Shown piece by piece: positions 27,001 to 35,254 of a stretch of 64,000 nt of DNA; the stretch's first letter is position 1; each line of letters starts with the position of its first letter. A program made the translations under genes and the position numbers. The notes beneath the pieces are model-generated. The model was given only the letters and a program-made list of their open reading frames with translations, made no database searches and was not told where the DNA came from. The stretch is from the NCBI GenBank assembly GCA_040754295.1, contig JBFMCQ010000006.1, forward strand, positions 27,779-91,778. The letters run 5' to 3'. The DNA is from Solimonas sp040754295 (lineage in GTDB: Bacteria > Pseudomonadota > Gammaproteobacteria > Nevskiales > Nevskiaceae).

Positions 27001-27869
27001 TGCGTAACACCAGTCCGATCTGGCTCGCGGTCGTCGCCCTCGCGGCGCTGCTCGTCGTTGCCAACACCTTCTTCGTCGTCGACGAGCGCGAGCGTGCGCT
27101 GCTGTTCCAGGTCGGCGAGCTCAAGGACGCGGAGTTCGCGCCCGGCCTGCACCTGAAGGTTCCGTTCTTCCAGAGCGTGCGCAAGTTCGATGCACGCCTG
27201 CTGACGCTGGACAACCAGACCGAGAACTTCCTGACGGTCGAGAAGAAGAACGTCGAAGTGGACTTCTTCGTCAAATGGCGCATCGCCGATCCGCCCACGT
27301 TCTACCGTGCGACCGGCGGCCAGGAGCTGGTCGCGCTCGACCGTCTCTCGGCGATCGTCAACCGCGGGCTGCGCGACGAGTTCGGGTCGCGCACGATCCA
27401 GCAGGCGGTGTCGGACGAGCGCGATGCGATCATGGAGGAGCTGGAGAAGAAGATCGAGCGCAACGTCGCCGATCTCGGCATCGAGATCGTCGATGTGCGG
27501 CTGAAGTCGATCAACCTGCCGCGTACCGTCAGCGAATCGGTCTACGACCGCATGCGCGCCGAGCGCGCGCGCGTCGCCTCCGATCTGCGCGCACGCGGCG
27601 CCGAAGAGGCGGAGAAGATCCGCGCCGAGGCCGACCGCCAGGCGCAGGTGCTGCTGGCCAACGCCTACAAGACTGCCGAAGAACTGCGCGGCGAAGGGGA
27701 TGCACGCGCCGCCGAGATCTATGCGAAAGCCTATGGCCAGGATCCGGAGTTCTACAGCTTCTACCGCTCGCTCAACGTCTACCGTTCGAGCTTCAGCGGC
27801 GGGCAGGACATGCTGGTGCTCGATCCCGACAGTCCGTTCTTCAAGTACTTCCGCGGCGCGGCGCAGTGA
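27000..27869 (+). CDS. hflC: FtsH modulator HflC (SPFH family)
   Basis: Partner of HflK in the membrane. It has 289 residues with an N-terminal membrane helix (about 5-22), then FFVVDERERALLFQVGEL and a SPFH domain. LKSINLPRTVSESVYDRM and the AEKIRAEADRQAQVLLANAYKTAEE helix region are typical. It is coupled to hflK and followed by yjeT, as in E. coli. Confidence 0.96.
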   Translation: MRNTSPIWLAVVALAALLVVANTFFVVDERERALLFQVGELKDAEFAPGLHLKVPFFQSVRKFDARLLTLDNQTENFLTVEKKNVEVDFFVKWRIADPPTFYRATGGQELVALDRLSAIVNRGLRDEFGSRTIQQAVSDERDAIMEELEKKIERNVADLGIEIVDVRLKSINLPRTVSESVYDRMRAERARVASDLRARGAEEAEKIRAEADRQAQVLLANAYKTAEELRGEGDARAAEIYAKAYGQDPEFYSFYRSLNVYRSSFSGGQDMLVLDPDSPFFKYFRGAAQ

Positions 27870-27880
27870 AGCAGGTGCCG

Positions 27881-28066
27881 ATGGACTGGACCGCACTGAT
27901 CCACGCCCTGGGGCTGGTCATGGTGATCGAGGGACTGCTGCCGTTTGCCGCACCGTCACGCTGGCGGCGGATGCTGCTGACGATGGCGCAGATGGAAGCG
28001 CGGACACTGCGTCTGATCGGTCTGCTCAGCATGGGCGGCGGGCTGTTGCTGCTACACCTCTCGTAG
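27881..28066 (+). CDS. yjeT: YjeT/DUF2065 small inner-membrane protein
   Basis: A 61-residue protein with two membrane helices: LIHALGLVMVIEGLLPF and LIGLLSMGGGLLLLHL, joined by APSRWRRML. It matches the DUF2065 family, always found after hflC. The function is unknown. I start at the ATG 27881 (MDWTALIHAL); in-frame GTGs at 27866 (overlapping the hflC stop) and 27875 are alternatives. Confidence 0.85.
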   Translation: MDWTALIHALGLVMVIEGLLPFAAPSRWRRMLLTMAQMEARTLRLIGLLSMGGGLLLLHLS

Positions 28067-28070
28067 AGCC

Positions 28071-29087
28071 ATGTCGACGAAGAAGTGGATGCTACCGGAG
28101 GGCGTCGAGGAGGCGCTGCCGCCGTGGTCGTGGCAGCTCGAGAGCCTGCGCCGCGGCCTGCTCGACGCCTATCGCGAGCGGCACTACGAGCTGATCCTGC
28201 CGCCGCTGATCGAACATCTCGATACGCTGCTCACCGGCACCGCGCAGGGCCTCGAGCGGCAGACCTTCAAGCTCACCGATCCCGCCAGCGGCCGCCTGCT
28301 CGGCCTGCGCGCCGACATGACGCCGCAGGCCGCACGCATCGCCGCCCGCCGCTACGCCGACCTGCCGGTCGTGCGCCTGTGCTACCTCGGCTCGGTGCTG
28401 CGCACGGAGCCGGACAACCCGGGCGGCCCGCGCTCGCCGCGCCAGGTCGGCTGCGAGCTCTTCGGCGTCGGTGGGCTCGAGGGCGATCTGGAGATCGTGC
28501 AGCTGATGCTGCAGACCTTGCAGATCGCCGGAGTCGGCGGTGCACATCTCGATCTGGGGCACGTCGGCATCTACCGCGCGCTGACCGAGCGGCTGGCGCT
28601 CGACGCCGACGACGAATCCGCGCTGTTCGCCATCCTGCAGCGCAAGTCGCACCCGGATCTCGCCGAGTTCGCGCGCGATCGCCTCAAGGCGCGCACGACC
28701 GAGGCGATCGCGCAGCTGATGGACCTGAACGGCGACCCGTCGGTGCTTGCGCGCGCGCGCGAAACGCTGAAAGCGGGCGGTGCCGCGGTGCTCGAAGCCT
28801 TGAGCACGCTCGAGCGCACCGTAGAGGCGCTGCAGCGGGCTTCGCCGCGCATCGAGATTCATGTCGACCTCGCCGAGCTGCGCGGCTACCGCTATCACAC
28901 GGGAATGGTGTTTGCGGCCTTCGTCCCCGGACACGGGCGCGAGATCGCGCGCGGCGGGCGTTACGATGGCGTCGGTGCGGAGTTCGGTGCCTCGCGCCCG
29001 GCGACCGGCTTCTCCGCCGACCTCAACGAGCTGCTGCGGCTCGGCGCACAGAAAGACGATTCACCGCAGGAAGCGCAGAGATCGTAG
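28071..29087 (+). CDS. hisZ: ATP phosphoribosyltransferase regulatory subunit HisZ, short at the C terminus
   Basis: A HisRS-like protein that activates the short form of HisG in histidine synthesis. Motifs present are WMLPEGVEEALPP, FKLTDPASGRLLGLRADMTPQ (read in two parts), LGHVGIYR, LRGYRYHTGMVF and GGRYDGVGAEFG with ATGFSADL. At 338 residues it ends about 50 residues earlier than typical HisZ, and its last codons (KDDSPQEAQRS) lie inside a spacer repeat that continues to purA. Either the end was replaced by the repeat or this lineage has a shorter form. Confidence 0.88.
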   Translation: MSTKKWMLPEGVEEALPPWSWQLESLRRGLLDAYRERHYELILPPLIEHLDTLLTGTAQGLERQTFKLTDPASGRLLGLRADMTPQAARIAARRYADLPVVRLCYLGSVLRTEPDNPGGPRSPRQVGCELFGVGGLEGDLEIVQLMLQTLQIAGVGGAHLDLGHVGIYRALTERLALDADDESALFAILQRKSHPDLAEFARDRLKARTTEAIAQLMDLNGDPSVLARARETLKAGGAAVLEALSTLERTVEALQRASPRIEIHVDLAELRGYRYHTGMVFAAFVPGHGREIARGGRYDGVGAEFGASRPATGFSADLNELLRLGAQKDDSPQEAQRS

Positions 29088-29138
29088 TGCAAAAGCGGTC
29101 GTTTGTTGCCGATGTCCTGTCGGTCCTCTGTGGTTCAA
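29060..29138. repeat. inverted CCGCAGAG-type repeat at the hisZ-purA junction
   Basis: The left arm (29060-29084, containing TTCACCGCAGG and GCGCAGAG) forms the hisZ end. The right arm (29113-29138, GTCCTCTGTGGTTCAAG) is an imperfect inverted copy. A related arm pair lies at 59411-59488. It ends 20 bases before the purA ATG. Confidence 0.6.
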
Positions 29139-29157
29139 GTTCTTCGCTAGGTGAGCT

Positions 29158-30450
29158 ATGGGCAAATCGGTCGTGATCATCGGCGCGCAATGGGGCGACG
29201 AAGGCAAGGGCAAGGTCGTCGATCTGCTGACCGACCGCGTGCAGGCGGTCGCACGCTTTCAGGGCGGGCACAACGCCGGACACACGCTGGTGATCAACGG
29301 CGTGAAGACCGCACTCAACCTGATTCCTTCCGGCATCATGCGGCCCGGCGTCGCCTGCCTGATCGGCAACGGCGTCGTGCTGTCGCTGCCGCACTTGATT
29401 GCCGAGATCGGAAAAGTCGAGTCGACCGGCGCATCGGTGCGCGACCGGCTGCGCATTTCCGAGGCCGCGCCGCTGGTGCTGCCGGTGCACGCGCAGCTCG
29501 ATCAGGCCCGCGAGCGTGCGCGCGGCGAGGCCAAGATCGGCACGACCGGCAAGGGCATCGGGCCGGCCTACGAGGACAAGGTCGCACGCCGCGCCGTGCG
29601 CGTCGGCGATCTGTTCCATCGCGAGCAACTGGCGGCCAAGCTCGGCGAGCTGCTCGCGTATCACAACTTCGTGCTGCAGAACTACTACAAGGAAGAGCCC
29701 GTCGACTTCCAGCGCACGCTGGATGATCTGCTCGGCTACGCCGACGTGGTCCGGCCGATGGTCGGCGACGTGACCGAGCTCTTGCGCCAGCATCTGCTGC
29801 GCGGCGACAACGTGCTGTTCGAGGGCGCGCAGGGCGCGCTGCTCGACGTCGACCACGGCACCTATCCCTTCGTGACCTCGAGCAACACGACCGCCGGCGG
29901 CGCGGCGACGGGCACCGGCGTCGGCCCGCGCGAGTTCGGCTACGTGCTCGGCATCGTCAAGGCCTATGCGACGCGCGTCGGCTCCGGTCCGTTCCCGACC
30001 GAGCAGGAGAACGACGTCGGCCAGCACATCCGCGACAAGGGCGCGGAGTACGGCACCGTCACGCAGCGGCCGCGGCGCTGCGGCTGGTTCGACGCGGTGG
30101 CGGCGCGCCGCTCGATCTTCAACAACAGTGTGACCGGGCTGTGCGTGACCAAGCTCGACGTGCTCGACGAGCTCGACACGATACGCCTTTGTGTCGGCTA
30201 CCGCGTCAACGGCGTGCCGGTGGAAACGCCGCCCGTCGGCGCCGAAGGCTTCGCGCGCATCGAGCCGATCTACGAGGAGATTCCCGGCTGGAAGAGCAGC
30301 ACCTTCGGTGTGACGCGCTACGAGCGTCTGCCCGAGAACGCCCGGCGCTATCTCAAGCGCATCGAAGAAGTCAGCGGTGTCGAAGTCGCGATCGTGTCCA
30401 CCGGCCCCGACCGCGAGCACACGATCGTGCTGCGCAATCCGTTCGACTGA
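29158..30450 (+). CDS. purA: adenylosuccinate synthetase
   Basis: Makes adenylosuccinate from IMP, GTP and aspartate. The 430-residue protein has GAQWGDEGKGKVVDLL at the N terminus (phosphate loop and catalytic Asp), GGHNAGHT, the second signature GTTGKGIGPAYEDKVAR, SNTTAGGAATGTGVGP and the guanine-binding TKLDVLD. It is preceded by the repeat at the hisZ junction and no clear ribosome-binding site is seen. A terminator follows. Confidence 0.97.
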   Translation: MGKSVVIIGAQWGDEGKGKVVDLLTDRVQAVARFQGGHNAGHTLVINGVKTALNLIPSGIMRPGVACLIGNGVVLSLPHLIAEIGKVESTGASVRDRLRISEAAPLVLPVHAQLDQARERARGEAKIGTTGKGIGPAYEDKVARRAVRVGDLFHREQLAAKLGELLAYHNFVLQNYYKEEPVDFQRTLDDLLGYADVVRPMVGDVTELLRQHLLRGDNVLFEGAQGALLDVDHGTYPFVTSSNTTAGGAATGTGVGPREFGYVLGIVKAYATRVGSGPFPTEQENDVGQHIRDKGAEYGTVTQRPRRCGWFDAVAARRSIFNNSVTGLCVTKLDVLDELDTIRLCVGYRVNGVPVETPPVGAEGFARIEPIYEEIPGWKSSTFGVTRYERLPENARRYLKRIEEVSGVEVAIVSTGPDREHTIVLRNPFD

Positions 30451-30464
30451 AGCGATCGGGCAAC

Positions 30465-30490
30465 AAAAAACCCCGCGAAGCCCGGGGTTT
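30465..30490. terminator. bidirectional terminator between purA and tRNA-Leu
   Basis: The stem AAACCCCG (30468-30475)/CGGGGTTT (30483-30490) has a 7-base loop. A six-A run on its left side gives a T6 tail on the minus strand (for tRNA-Leu); on the plus strand TTTCTG follows (for purA). Confidence 0.85.
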
Positions 30491-30523
30491 CTGTACGATG
30501 CAGGCCCTTGCAGGGCCCTAGTT

Positions 30524-30608
30524 TGGTGCCGAGGAGAGGACTCGAACCTCCACGGTGTTACCCGCCAGTACCTGAAACTGGTGCGTCTACCAATTCCGCC
30601 ACCTCGGC
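30524..30608 (-). tRNA. tRNA-Leu (CAG anticodon)
   Basis: An 85-base class II tRNA with a variable arm, encoded CCA and acceptor stem GCCGAGG. The anticodon stem CCAGT/ACTGG closes TTCAGGT, so the anticodon is CAG, reading CUG, the most used Leu codon in GC-rich genomes. The T arm has GGTTCGAGTCC. Confidence 0.95.
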
Positions 30609-30620
30609 ATGAGGGCGCGC

Positions 30621-30649
30621 ATTGTGGCGACGCACCGAACCTTTGTCAA
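30621..30649 (-). promoter_or_regulatory. tRNA-Leu promoter (TTGACA-17-CACAAT)
   Basis: On the minus strand a perfect TTGACA (30649-30644) and CACAAT (30626-30621) are 17 bases apart, 12 bases before the tRNA 5' end. The -35 shares its first base with the A of the rnr ATG on the other strand. Confidence 0.75.
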
Positions 30650-32979
30650 TGAAGAAGAAAACCGTCAGTAAACAGCAGGAAACGCGCGCCGACGGCGGTC
30701 GCGGCGAGGCTTGGGAAGAGGCCGATCCCGACTACGGCAAGCAGGCATCGCAGTATGCCGAGCCGGTGCCCAGCCGCCGGCTGATCGTGCAGACCCTGAG
30801 CACCCAGCCGGGGCCGATGACGCTCGACGATCTGGTCGGGCATTTCGCGCTCGGCCGGCTGACGCAGCAGGAGGCGCTGGCCAAGCGCCTGCAGGCGATG
30901 GTGCGCGACGGCGAGCTGGTGCAGAACCGGCGCGGCGCGTACGGCCCGGTCACGCAGATGAATCTGATCGCCGGTCAGGTGCAGGCGCACCGCGACGGCT
31001 TCGGTTTCCTGATTCCGGACGCCGGCGGCGACGACGTCTTCCTGCCGCCGCGGCAGATGCGCTCGCTGATGAACGGCGATCGCGTCCTCGTGCGCGTCGT
31101 CGGCCGTGACTTCAAGGGCCGGCCCGAGGGTGCGGTTGCCGAAGTCATCGAGCGCGTCAGCCGCAGCATCGTCGGCCGCCTGCACGTCGAGCAGGGCGTC
31201 AGCTACGTGATCCCGGAGAACCCGCGCGTACAGCACGATCTGCTGATTCCGCCGGAGCATCTGCGCGGCGCGCGCCACGGGCAGATGGTCGTCGCCGAGA
31301 TCGTGACGCCGCCCGGTGCACGCACGCTGCCGGTCGGCCGCGTCGAGGAGATCCTCGGCGACCACCTGGCGCCGGGCATGGAGATCGAAGCGGCGATTCG
31401 CGCGCACAGCCTGCCGCACGTCTGGCCGGAGGCGGTCGAGGCCGAGGCGGCACAGATCCCGGACGAAGTGCATGCGCGGCATGCCGCGGGCCGCGAGGAT
31501 CTGCGCGATCTGCCGCTGGTGACGATCGACGGCGTCGATGCGCGCGACTTCGACGATGCCGTTTACTGCCGGCCGCTGCGCAAAGGCGCGTTTTCGAAGG
31601 GCGGATGGACGCTGTGGGTCGCGATCGCCGACGTGTCGGCCTACGTGATGCCGGAGTCGCCGCTCGACAAGGAAGCGTCGCGGCGCGGCAACTCGGTGTA
31701 CTTCCCGCAGCGGGTCATTCCGATGCTGCCGGAGAAGCTGTCGAACGGCCTGTGCTCACTGAATCCGAACGTCGATCGCCTGTGCATGGTCTGCGAGATG
31801 CGCGTGCTGCCCGACGGCGAGGTCGCGAAGTCGCGCTTCTACGAAGCGGTGATGCGCTCGCAGGCGCGGCTGACCTACGACGAGGTGGCGGAGATCCTCG
31901 ATCGGCCCGACGGCGAGACCGCGCATGCGCACGCGCCGCTCGTCGGCCACTTGCAGGCGCTCAACGACGTCTTCGACGCGCTGTTTGCCGCGCGCACGCG
32001 GCGCGGCGCGATCGACTTCGAATCGGTGGAGACGCGCATCGTGTTCTCCGGCGAGCGCAAGATCGAGCGCATCGTGCCGGTGCAGCGCAACCGCGCGCAC
32101 CGGCTGATCGAGGAATGCATGGTCGCGGCCAATGTCGAGGCCGCACGCTTCGTCGATCGCCACAAGCTGGCGAACCTCTACCGCATTCACGAATCGCCCG
32201 ACACGCTCAAGCTGCAGGCGCTGCGCGAGTTCCTGGCGTTGCGCGGTCTCTCCCTGGGCGGCGGCGACAAGCCGAGTGCCAAGGACTACAGCCGCACGAT
32301 CGCGCAGCTGCGCGACCGCCCGGACGCGGCGCTGATCCAGACGGTGATGCTGCGCTCGATGATGCAGGCGCGCTACAGCCCGCAAAACGTCGGGCATTTC
32401 GGCCTTGCGCTGACGCATTACGCGCACTTCACGTCGCCGATCCGCCGCTATCCGGATCTGCTGCTGCACCGCGCGATCAAGCACGCGCTGGCGCGGCGCA
32501 AGCCGAAGGCCTTCATCTACGACCAGGAGCGCATGCTGGCGCTGGGCACACACTGCTCGATGACCGAGCGGCGCGCGGACGAAGCCACGCGCGACGTCGT
32601 CACCTGGCTCAAATGCGAGTTCATCCGCCATCGCCTGGCCGAGGAGTTCGACGGCACGATCAGCAGCGTCGCGCCGTTCGGCCTGTTCGTCGAGCTCGAC
32701 GGCCTCTACATCGAAGGGCTGGTGCACGTCTCCTCGCTGCGCAACGACTATTATGAGCACGACGCCCGTGCGTATCGGCTCGTCGGCAGCCGCAGCAAGA
32801 CGGTCTACGGGCTCGGCGACCGCGTGCGCGTCAAGCTGGTGCGCGTCAACCTCGATGAGCGCAAAATCGACCTCGAGCTGGTCGAAGTGATGCAGCGTTC
32901 ATCCGGGGTTCATGCCCGCCGCCCAGAATCGCCGAACAAACTCCCTAAGTCGCGGAAACAGAAAAGGAAACGGAAATGA
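30649..32979 (+). CDS. rnr: ribonuclease R
   Basis: A 3'-5' exoribonuclease that degrades structured RNA. The 776-residue protein has an N-terminal winged-helix region, cold-shock domains (about 80-220), and the RNB catalytic domain with IDGVDARDFDDAVYC (about 294) carrying the metal-binding Asp residues. SPIRRYPDLLLHRAI is the RNB signature, followed by a C-terminal S1 domain (DGTISSVAPFGLFVELDG) and a basic tail. The start at MKKKTVSKQQ has no ribosome-binding site and overlaps the tRNA-Leu -35. The last four bases overlap the next gene. Confidence 0.96.
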   Translation: MKKKTVSKQQETRADGGRGEAWEEADPDYGKQASQYAEPVPSRRLIVQTLSTQPGPMTLDDLVGHFALGRLTQQEALAKRLQAMVRDGELVQNRRGAYGPVTQMNLIAGQVQAHRDGFGFLIPDAGGDDVFLPPRQMRSLMNGDRVLVRVVGRDFKGRPEGAVAEVIERVSRSIVGRLHVEQGVSYVIPENPRVQHDLLIPPEHLRGARHGQMVVAEIVTPPGARTLPVGRVEEILGDHLAPGMEIEAAIRAHSLPHVWPEAVEAEAAQIPDEVHARHAAGREDLRDLPLVTIDGVDARDFDDAVYCRPLRKGAFSKGGWTLWVAIADVSAYVMPESPLDKEASRRGNSVYFPQRVIPMLPEKLSNGLCSLNPNVDRLCMVCEMRVLPDGEVAKSRFYEAVMRSQARLTYDEVAEILDRPDGETAHAHAPLVGHLQALNDVFDALFAARTRRGAIDFESVETRIVFSGERKIERIVPVQRNRAHRLIEECMVAANVEAARFVDRHKLANLYRIHESPDTLKLQALREFLALRGLSLGGGDKPSAKDYSRTIAQLRDRPDAALIQTVMLRSMMQARYSPQNVGHFGLALTHYAHFTSPIRRYPDLLLHRAIKHALARRKPKAFIYDQERMLALGTHCSMTERRADEATRDVVTWLKCEFIRHRLAEEFDGTISSVAPFGLFVELDGLYIEGLVHVSSLRNDYYEHDARAYRLVGSRSKTVYGLGDRVRVKLVRVNLDERKIDLELVEVMQRSSGVHARRPESPNKLPKSRKQKRKRK

Positions 32980-33671
32980 ATGGGTTCAGGGTGGTGGTTT
33001 GCATCGCGGTGGCCGGTGCGCTTGGCGCCTGCGCCACCGATGATCCGAATCGGCGTGCCAAGACCGGCGCGGCGATCGGTGCCGTGGCCGGTGCGGTGAT
33101 CGGCAATCAGGTCAGCGGTGCGCGCGGCGCGCCGATCGTCGGCGCGGTCGTCGGTGCGATCGCCGGCGGTGCGGTCGGCAATTACATGGACAAGCAGAAG
33201 GCTGAGCTCGAGCGCCAGCTGGCGGAAGAGGCCGCGCGCCAGGAGCTGCAGATCAGCGAGCTGGCGGATGGCTCGCTCAAGATCGGCATCGCCAGCGATG
33301 TCAGCTTCGACGTCGACAGCGCGCAGCTCAAGCCGGACGCGCTCGACACCTATGCCAAGATCGCGAACGTGCTGAAGACTTACGACAAGACCGTCGTGCA
33401 CATCGTCGGCCACACCGACTCGACCGGCAGCGATCAGTACAACCAGAGCCTGTCCGAGCGCCGCGCGTCGTCGGTGGCGAGCTACATGGGCGGGCAGGGT
33501 CTGCCGGGCACGCGCATCCGCCTCGAAGGCCGCGGCGAGCGCGAGCCGATCGCAAGCAACGAGACGGCCGATAGCCGCAAGAAGAATCGGCGCGTCGACA
33601 TCGTGATCAAGCCGGTCATCGAAGGCCAGGAGCAGCAGGCCTGGACGCCGCCGCCGTACCTGGGGGCGTAG
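32976..33671 (+). CDS. OmpA-family lipoprotein with glycine zipper
   Basis: A 231-residue envelope protein. It has a lipoprotein signal (lipobox GALGAC, Cys19), a glycine-zipper segment (GAAIGAVAGAVIGNQV and IVGAVVGAIAGGAVG, about 32-70), then an OmpA C-terminal peptidoglycan-binding domain (about 110-220) with VGHTDSTGSDQYNQSLSERR and RVDIVI. It resembles YiaD/Pal-type proteins that tie the outer membrane to the wall. It overlaps rnr by ATGA. Confidence 0.9.
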   Translation: MNGFRVVVCIAVAGALGACATDDPNRRAKTGAAIGAVAGAVIGNQVSGARGAPIVGAVVGAIAGGAVGNYMDKQKAELERQLAEEAARQELQISELADGSLKIGIASDVSFDVDSAQLKPDALDTYAKIANVLKTYDKTVVHIVGHTDSTGSDQYNQSLSERRASSVASYMGGQGLPGTRIRLEGRGEREPIASNETADSRKKNRRVDIVIKPVIEGQEQQAWTPPPYLGA

Positions 33672-33680
33672 CGCCGGACC

Positions 33681-34433
33681 TTGTCCAGAACGACACTGAT
33701 CGGCGGCTTCCACGCGGTTCTCGCCGCGCTCGAAGACGCCCACGACAAGCCGTTCGAGATTCTGCTCGCCGAGTCGCGGCAGGATCAGCGTGCGCGCGAA
33801 GTGCAGCGGCTGGCCGCGGCACTGGGCGTGCGGGTTCGCGTGGTTTCCCGTAGCGAGCTGGACCTCAGGGCCCCCGGGCTGCGCCACCAGGGCGTGCTCG
33901 CCCATGTGCCCGAGAAGCCCTTCGACGCCGAGGATCTGCTGTACCGTGCCGCCGAGCCGCAGCATCTGCTGCTGGCGCTCGACGGTGTCCAGGATCCGCA
34001 TAACCTCGGCGCCTGCCTGCGGACCGCGGAGGCAGTCGGCGTCAACGCCGTGATCGTGCCCAAGGATCGCAGCGCCGGACTCACCGCGGTGGCGCGCAAG
34101 GCCGCCGCCGGCGCCGCGGAGCGGGTGCCGGTCGTTGCCGTGACCAACCTGGTGCGCACGCTGCAGCGGCTCAAATCGCATGGCTACTGGGTCACGGGGC
34201 TTGCCGGCGAGGCCGACGCCGAGGTCTTCGATGCCGATCTCACCGGGCCGACGGTGCTGGTCATGGGCGCCGAAGGCGAGGGTCTGCGCCGGCTCACGCG
34301 CGAGACTTGCGACCGGCTCGTGCGCATTCCGATGCAGGGCAAGGCCGAAAGTCTCAACGTCTCGGCGGCCGCCGCGGTCTGCCTGTACGAGGCCTGGCGC
34401 CAGCGCAGCCGGGCAAGGTCCAAGGCGCGCTAA
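33681..34433 (+). CDS. rlmB: 23S rRNA (guanosine-2'-O-)-methyltransferase RlmB
   Basis: A SPOUT methyltransferase that modifies G2251 of 23S rRNA. The N-terminal substrate-binding domain begins LIGGFHAVLAAL. The knot region has LALDGVQDPHNLGACLRTAE (motif 1), LVMGAEGEGL and IPMQGKAESLNVSAAAAV. The only sensible start is a TTG at 33681, ten bases after the previous stop; there is no nearby ATG or GTG and only a weak upstream site. It lies between rnr and rpsF, as in E. coli. Confidence 0.92.
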   Translation: MSRTTLIGGFHAVLAALEDAHDKPFEILLAESRQDQRAREVQRLAAALGVRVRVVSRSELDLRAPGLRHQGVLAHVPEKPFDAEDLLYRAAEPQHLLLALDGVQDPHNLGACLRTAEAVGVNAVIVPKDRSAGLTAVARKAAAGAAERVPVVAVTNLVRTLQRLKSHGYWVTGLAGEADAEVFDADLTGPTVLVMGAEGEGLRRLTRETCDRLVRIPMQGKAESLNVSAAAAVCLYEAWRQRSRARSKAR

Positions 34434-34445
34434 AGCCGCCGCGGA

Positions 34446-34474
34446 TTGCGGCGAGCGGCCGATTCCCCTAATAT
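34446..34474 (+). promoter_or_regulatory. rpsF operon promoter (TTGCGG-17-TAATAT)
   Basis: TTGCGG (34446-34451) and TAATAT (34469-34474) have ideal 17-base spacing. The predicted start is near 34481, giving a leader of about 110 bases before rpsF. That leader holds a weak TTCCG/CGGAG stem followed by T6 (34486-34510) and a GC-rich region able to fold, so S6:S18-type autoregulation or attenuation is possible. Confidence 0.7.
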
Positions 34475-34591
34475 CCCGCGCCCGTTTCCGAACCGGAGGC
34501 GGAGTTTTTTCGTTGATTCACTTGCTCCACGGGCGGCCGCGCCGCGCCGGGAGCCGCGCGGGTTTGAGCTGCGCGTCCACAAGGAGATGCA

Positions 34592-35011
34592 ATGCGACAC
34601 TACGAAATCGTGGTCATGGTGCACCCGGACCAGAGCGAGCAGGTTCCGGCCATGATCGAGCGCTACAAGGGCATGGTCGAAGCCGGCGGCGGCAAGGTGC
34701 ACCGGCTGGAAGACTGGGGCCGGCGCCAGCTGGCGTACCCGATCGCCAAGGCGCACAAGGCGCACTACGTGCTGATGAACGTCGAGGCGAGCCAGGAAAC
34801 GCTGCAGGAGCTGGAGGGCGCGTTCCGCTTCAACGACGCCGTGATCCGCCGGCTGATCGTCAAGAAGGACAAGGCCGTCACCGTGCAGTCCCCGCTGTTC
34901 AAGGTGCCGGACGAAGAGAAGAAGCCGGGCGAGTACCGCGCGCGCAAGACGGATTCCGAGAGCAGCGATTCAGAAGGTGCCGACGCCGGCGCCGAAGAAG
35001 CAGGAGCTTGA
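34592..35011 (+). CDS. rpsF: 30S ribosomal protein S6
   Basis: A platform protein of the 30S subunit that pairs with S18. The 139-residue protein begins RHYEIVVMVHPDQSEQVPAM, contains GRRQLAYPIAKAHKAHYVLMN and RLIVKKDKAVT, and ends in a long acidic tail, which is common in gammaproteobacteria. AAGGAGATGC precedes the ATG. Confidence 0.98.
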   Translation: MRHYEIVVMVHPDQSEQVPAMIERYKGMVEAGGGKVHRLEDWGRRQLAYPIAKAHKAHYVLMNVEASQETLQELEGAFRFNDAVIRRLIVKKDKAVTVQSPLFKVPDEEKKPGEYRARKTDSESSDSEGADAGAEEAGA

Positions 35012-35014
35012 GCC

Positions 35015-35242
35015 ATGGCGCAGTTTTTTCGCCGTAAGAAGTCGTGCAAGTTCAGCGCCGAGGGCGCGCCCGAGATCGATTACAAGGACCTCAATACACT
35101 CAAGCAGTACATCGGCGACAACGGCAAGATCGTGCCGGCGCGCATCACCGGGACGCGCTCGCGCTATCAGCGCGAGCTGGCGCTGGCGATCAAGCGCGCG
35201 CGCTACCTGGCGCTGCTGCCGTACACCGACCGTCACGTCTAA
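35015..35242 (+). CDS. rpsR: 30S ribosomal protein S18
   Basis: A 75-residue S18 with RRKKSCKFSAEG, IDYKDLNTLKQYI and the signature ARITGTRSRYQRELALAIKR. It follows rpsF by three bases. The priB gene that sits between rpsF and rpsR in E. coli is absent. Confidence 0.98.
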   Translation: MAQFFRRKKSCKFSAEGAPEIDYKDLNTLKQYIGDNGKIVPARITGTRSRYQRELALAIKRARYLALLPYTDRHV

Positions 35243-35254
35243 GGGATCCCGGTC

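Noticed and set aside
28071..29087. Calling hisZ a pseudogene
   Set aside because: The whole HisRS-like core and motifs are intact and the frame is open; only the C-terminal end is short.
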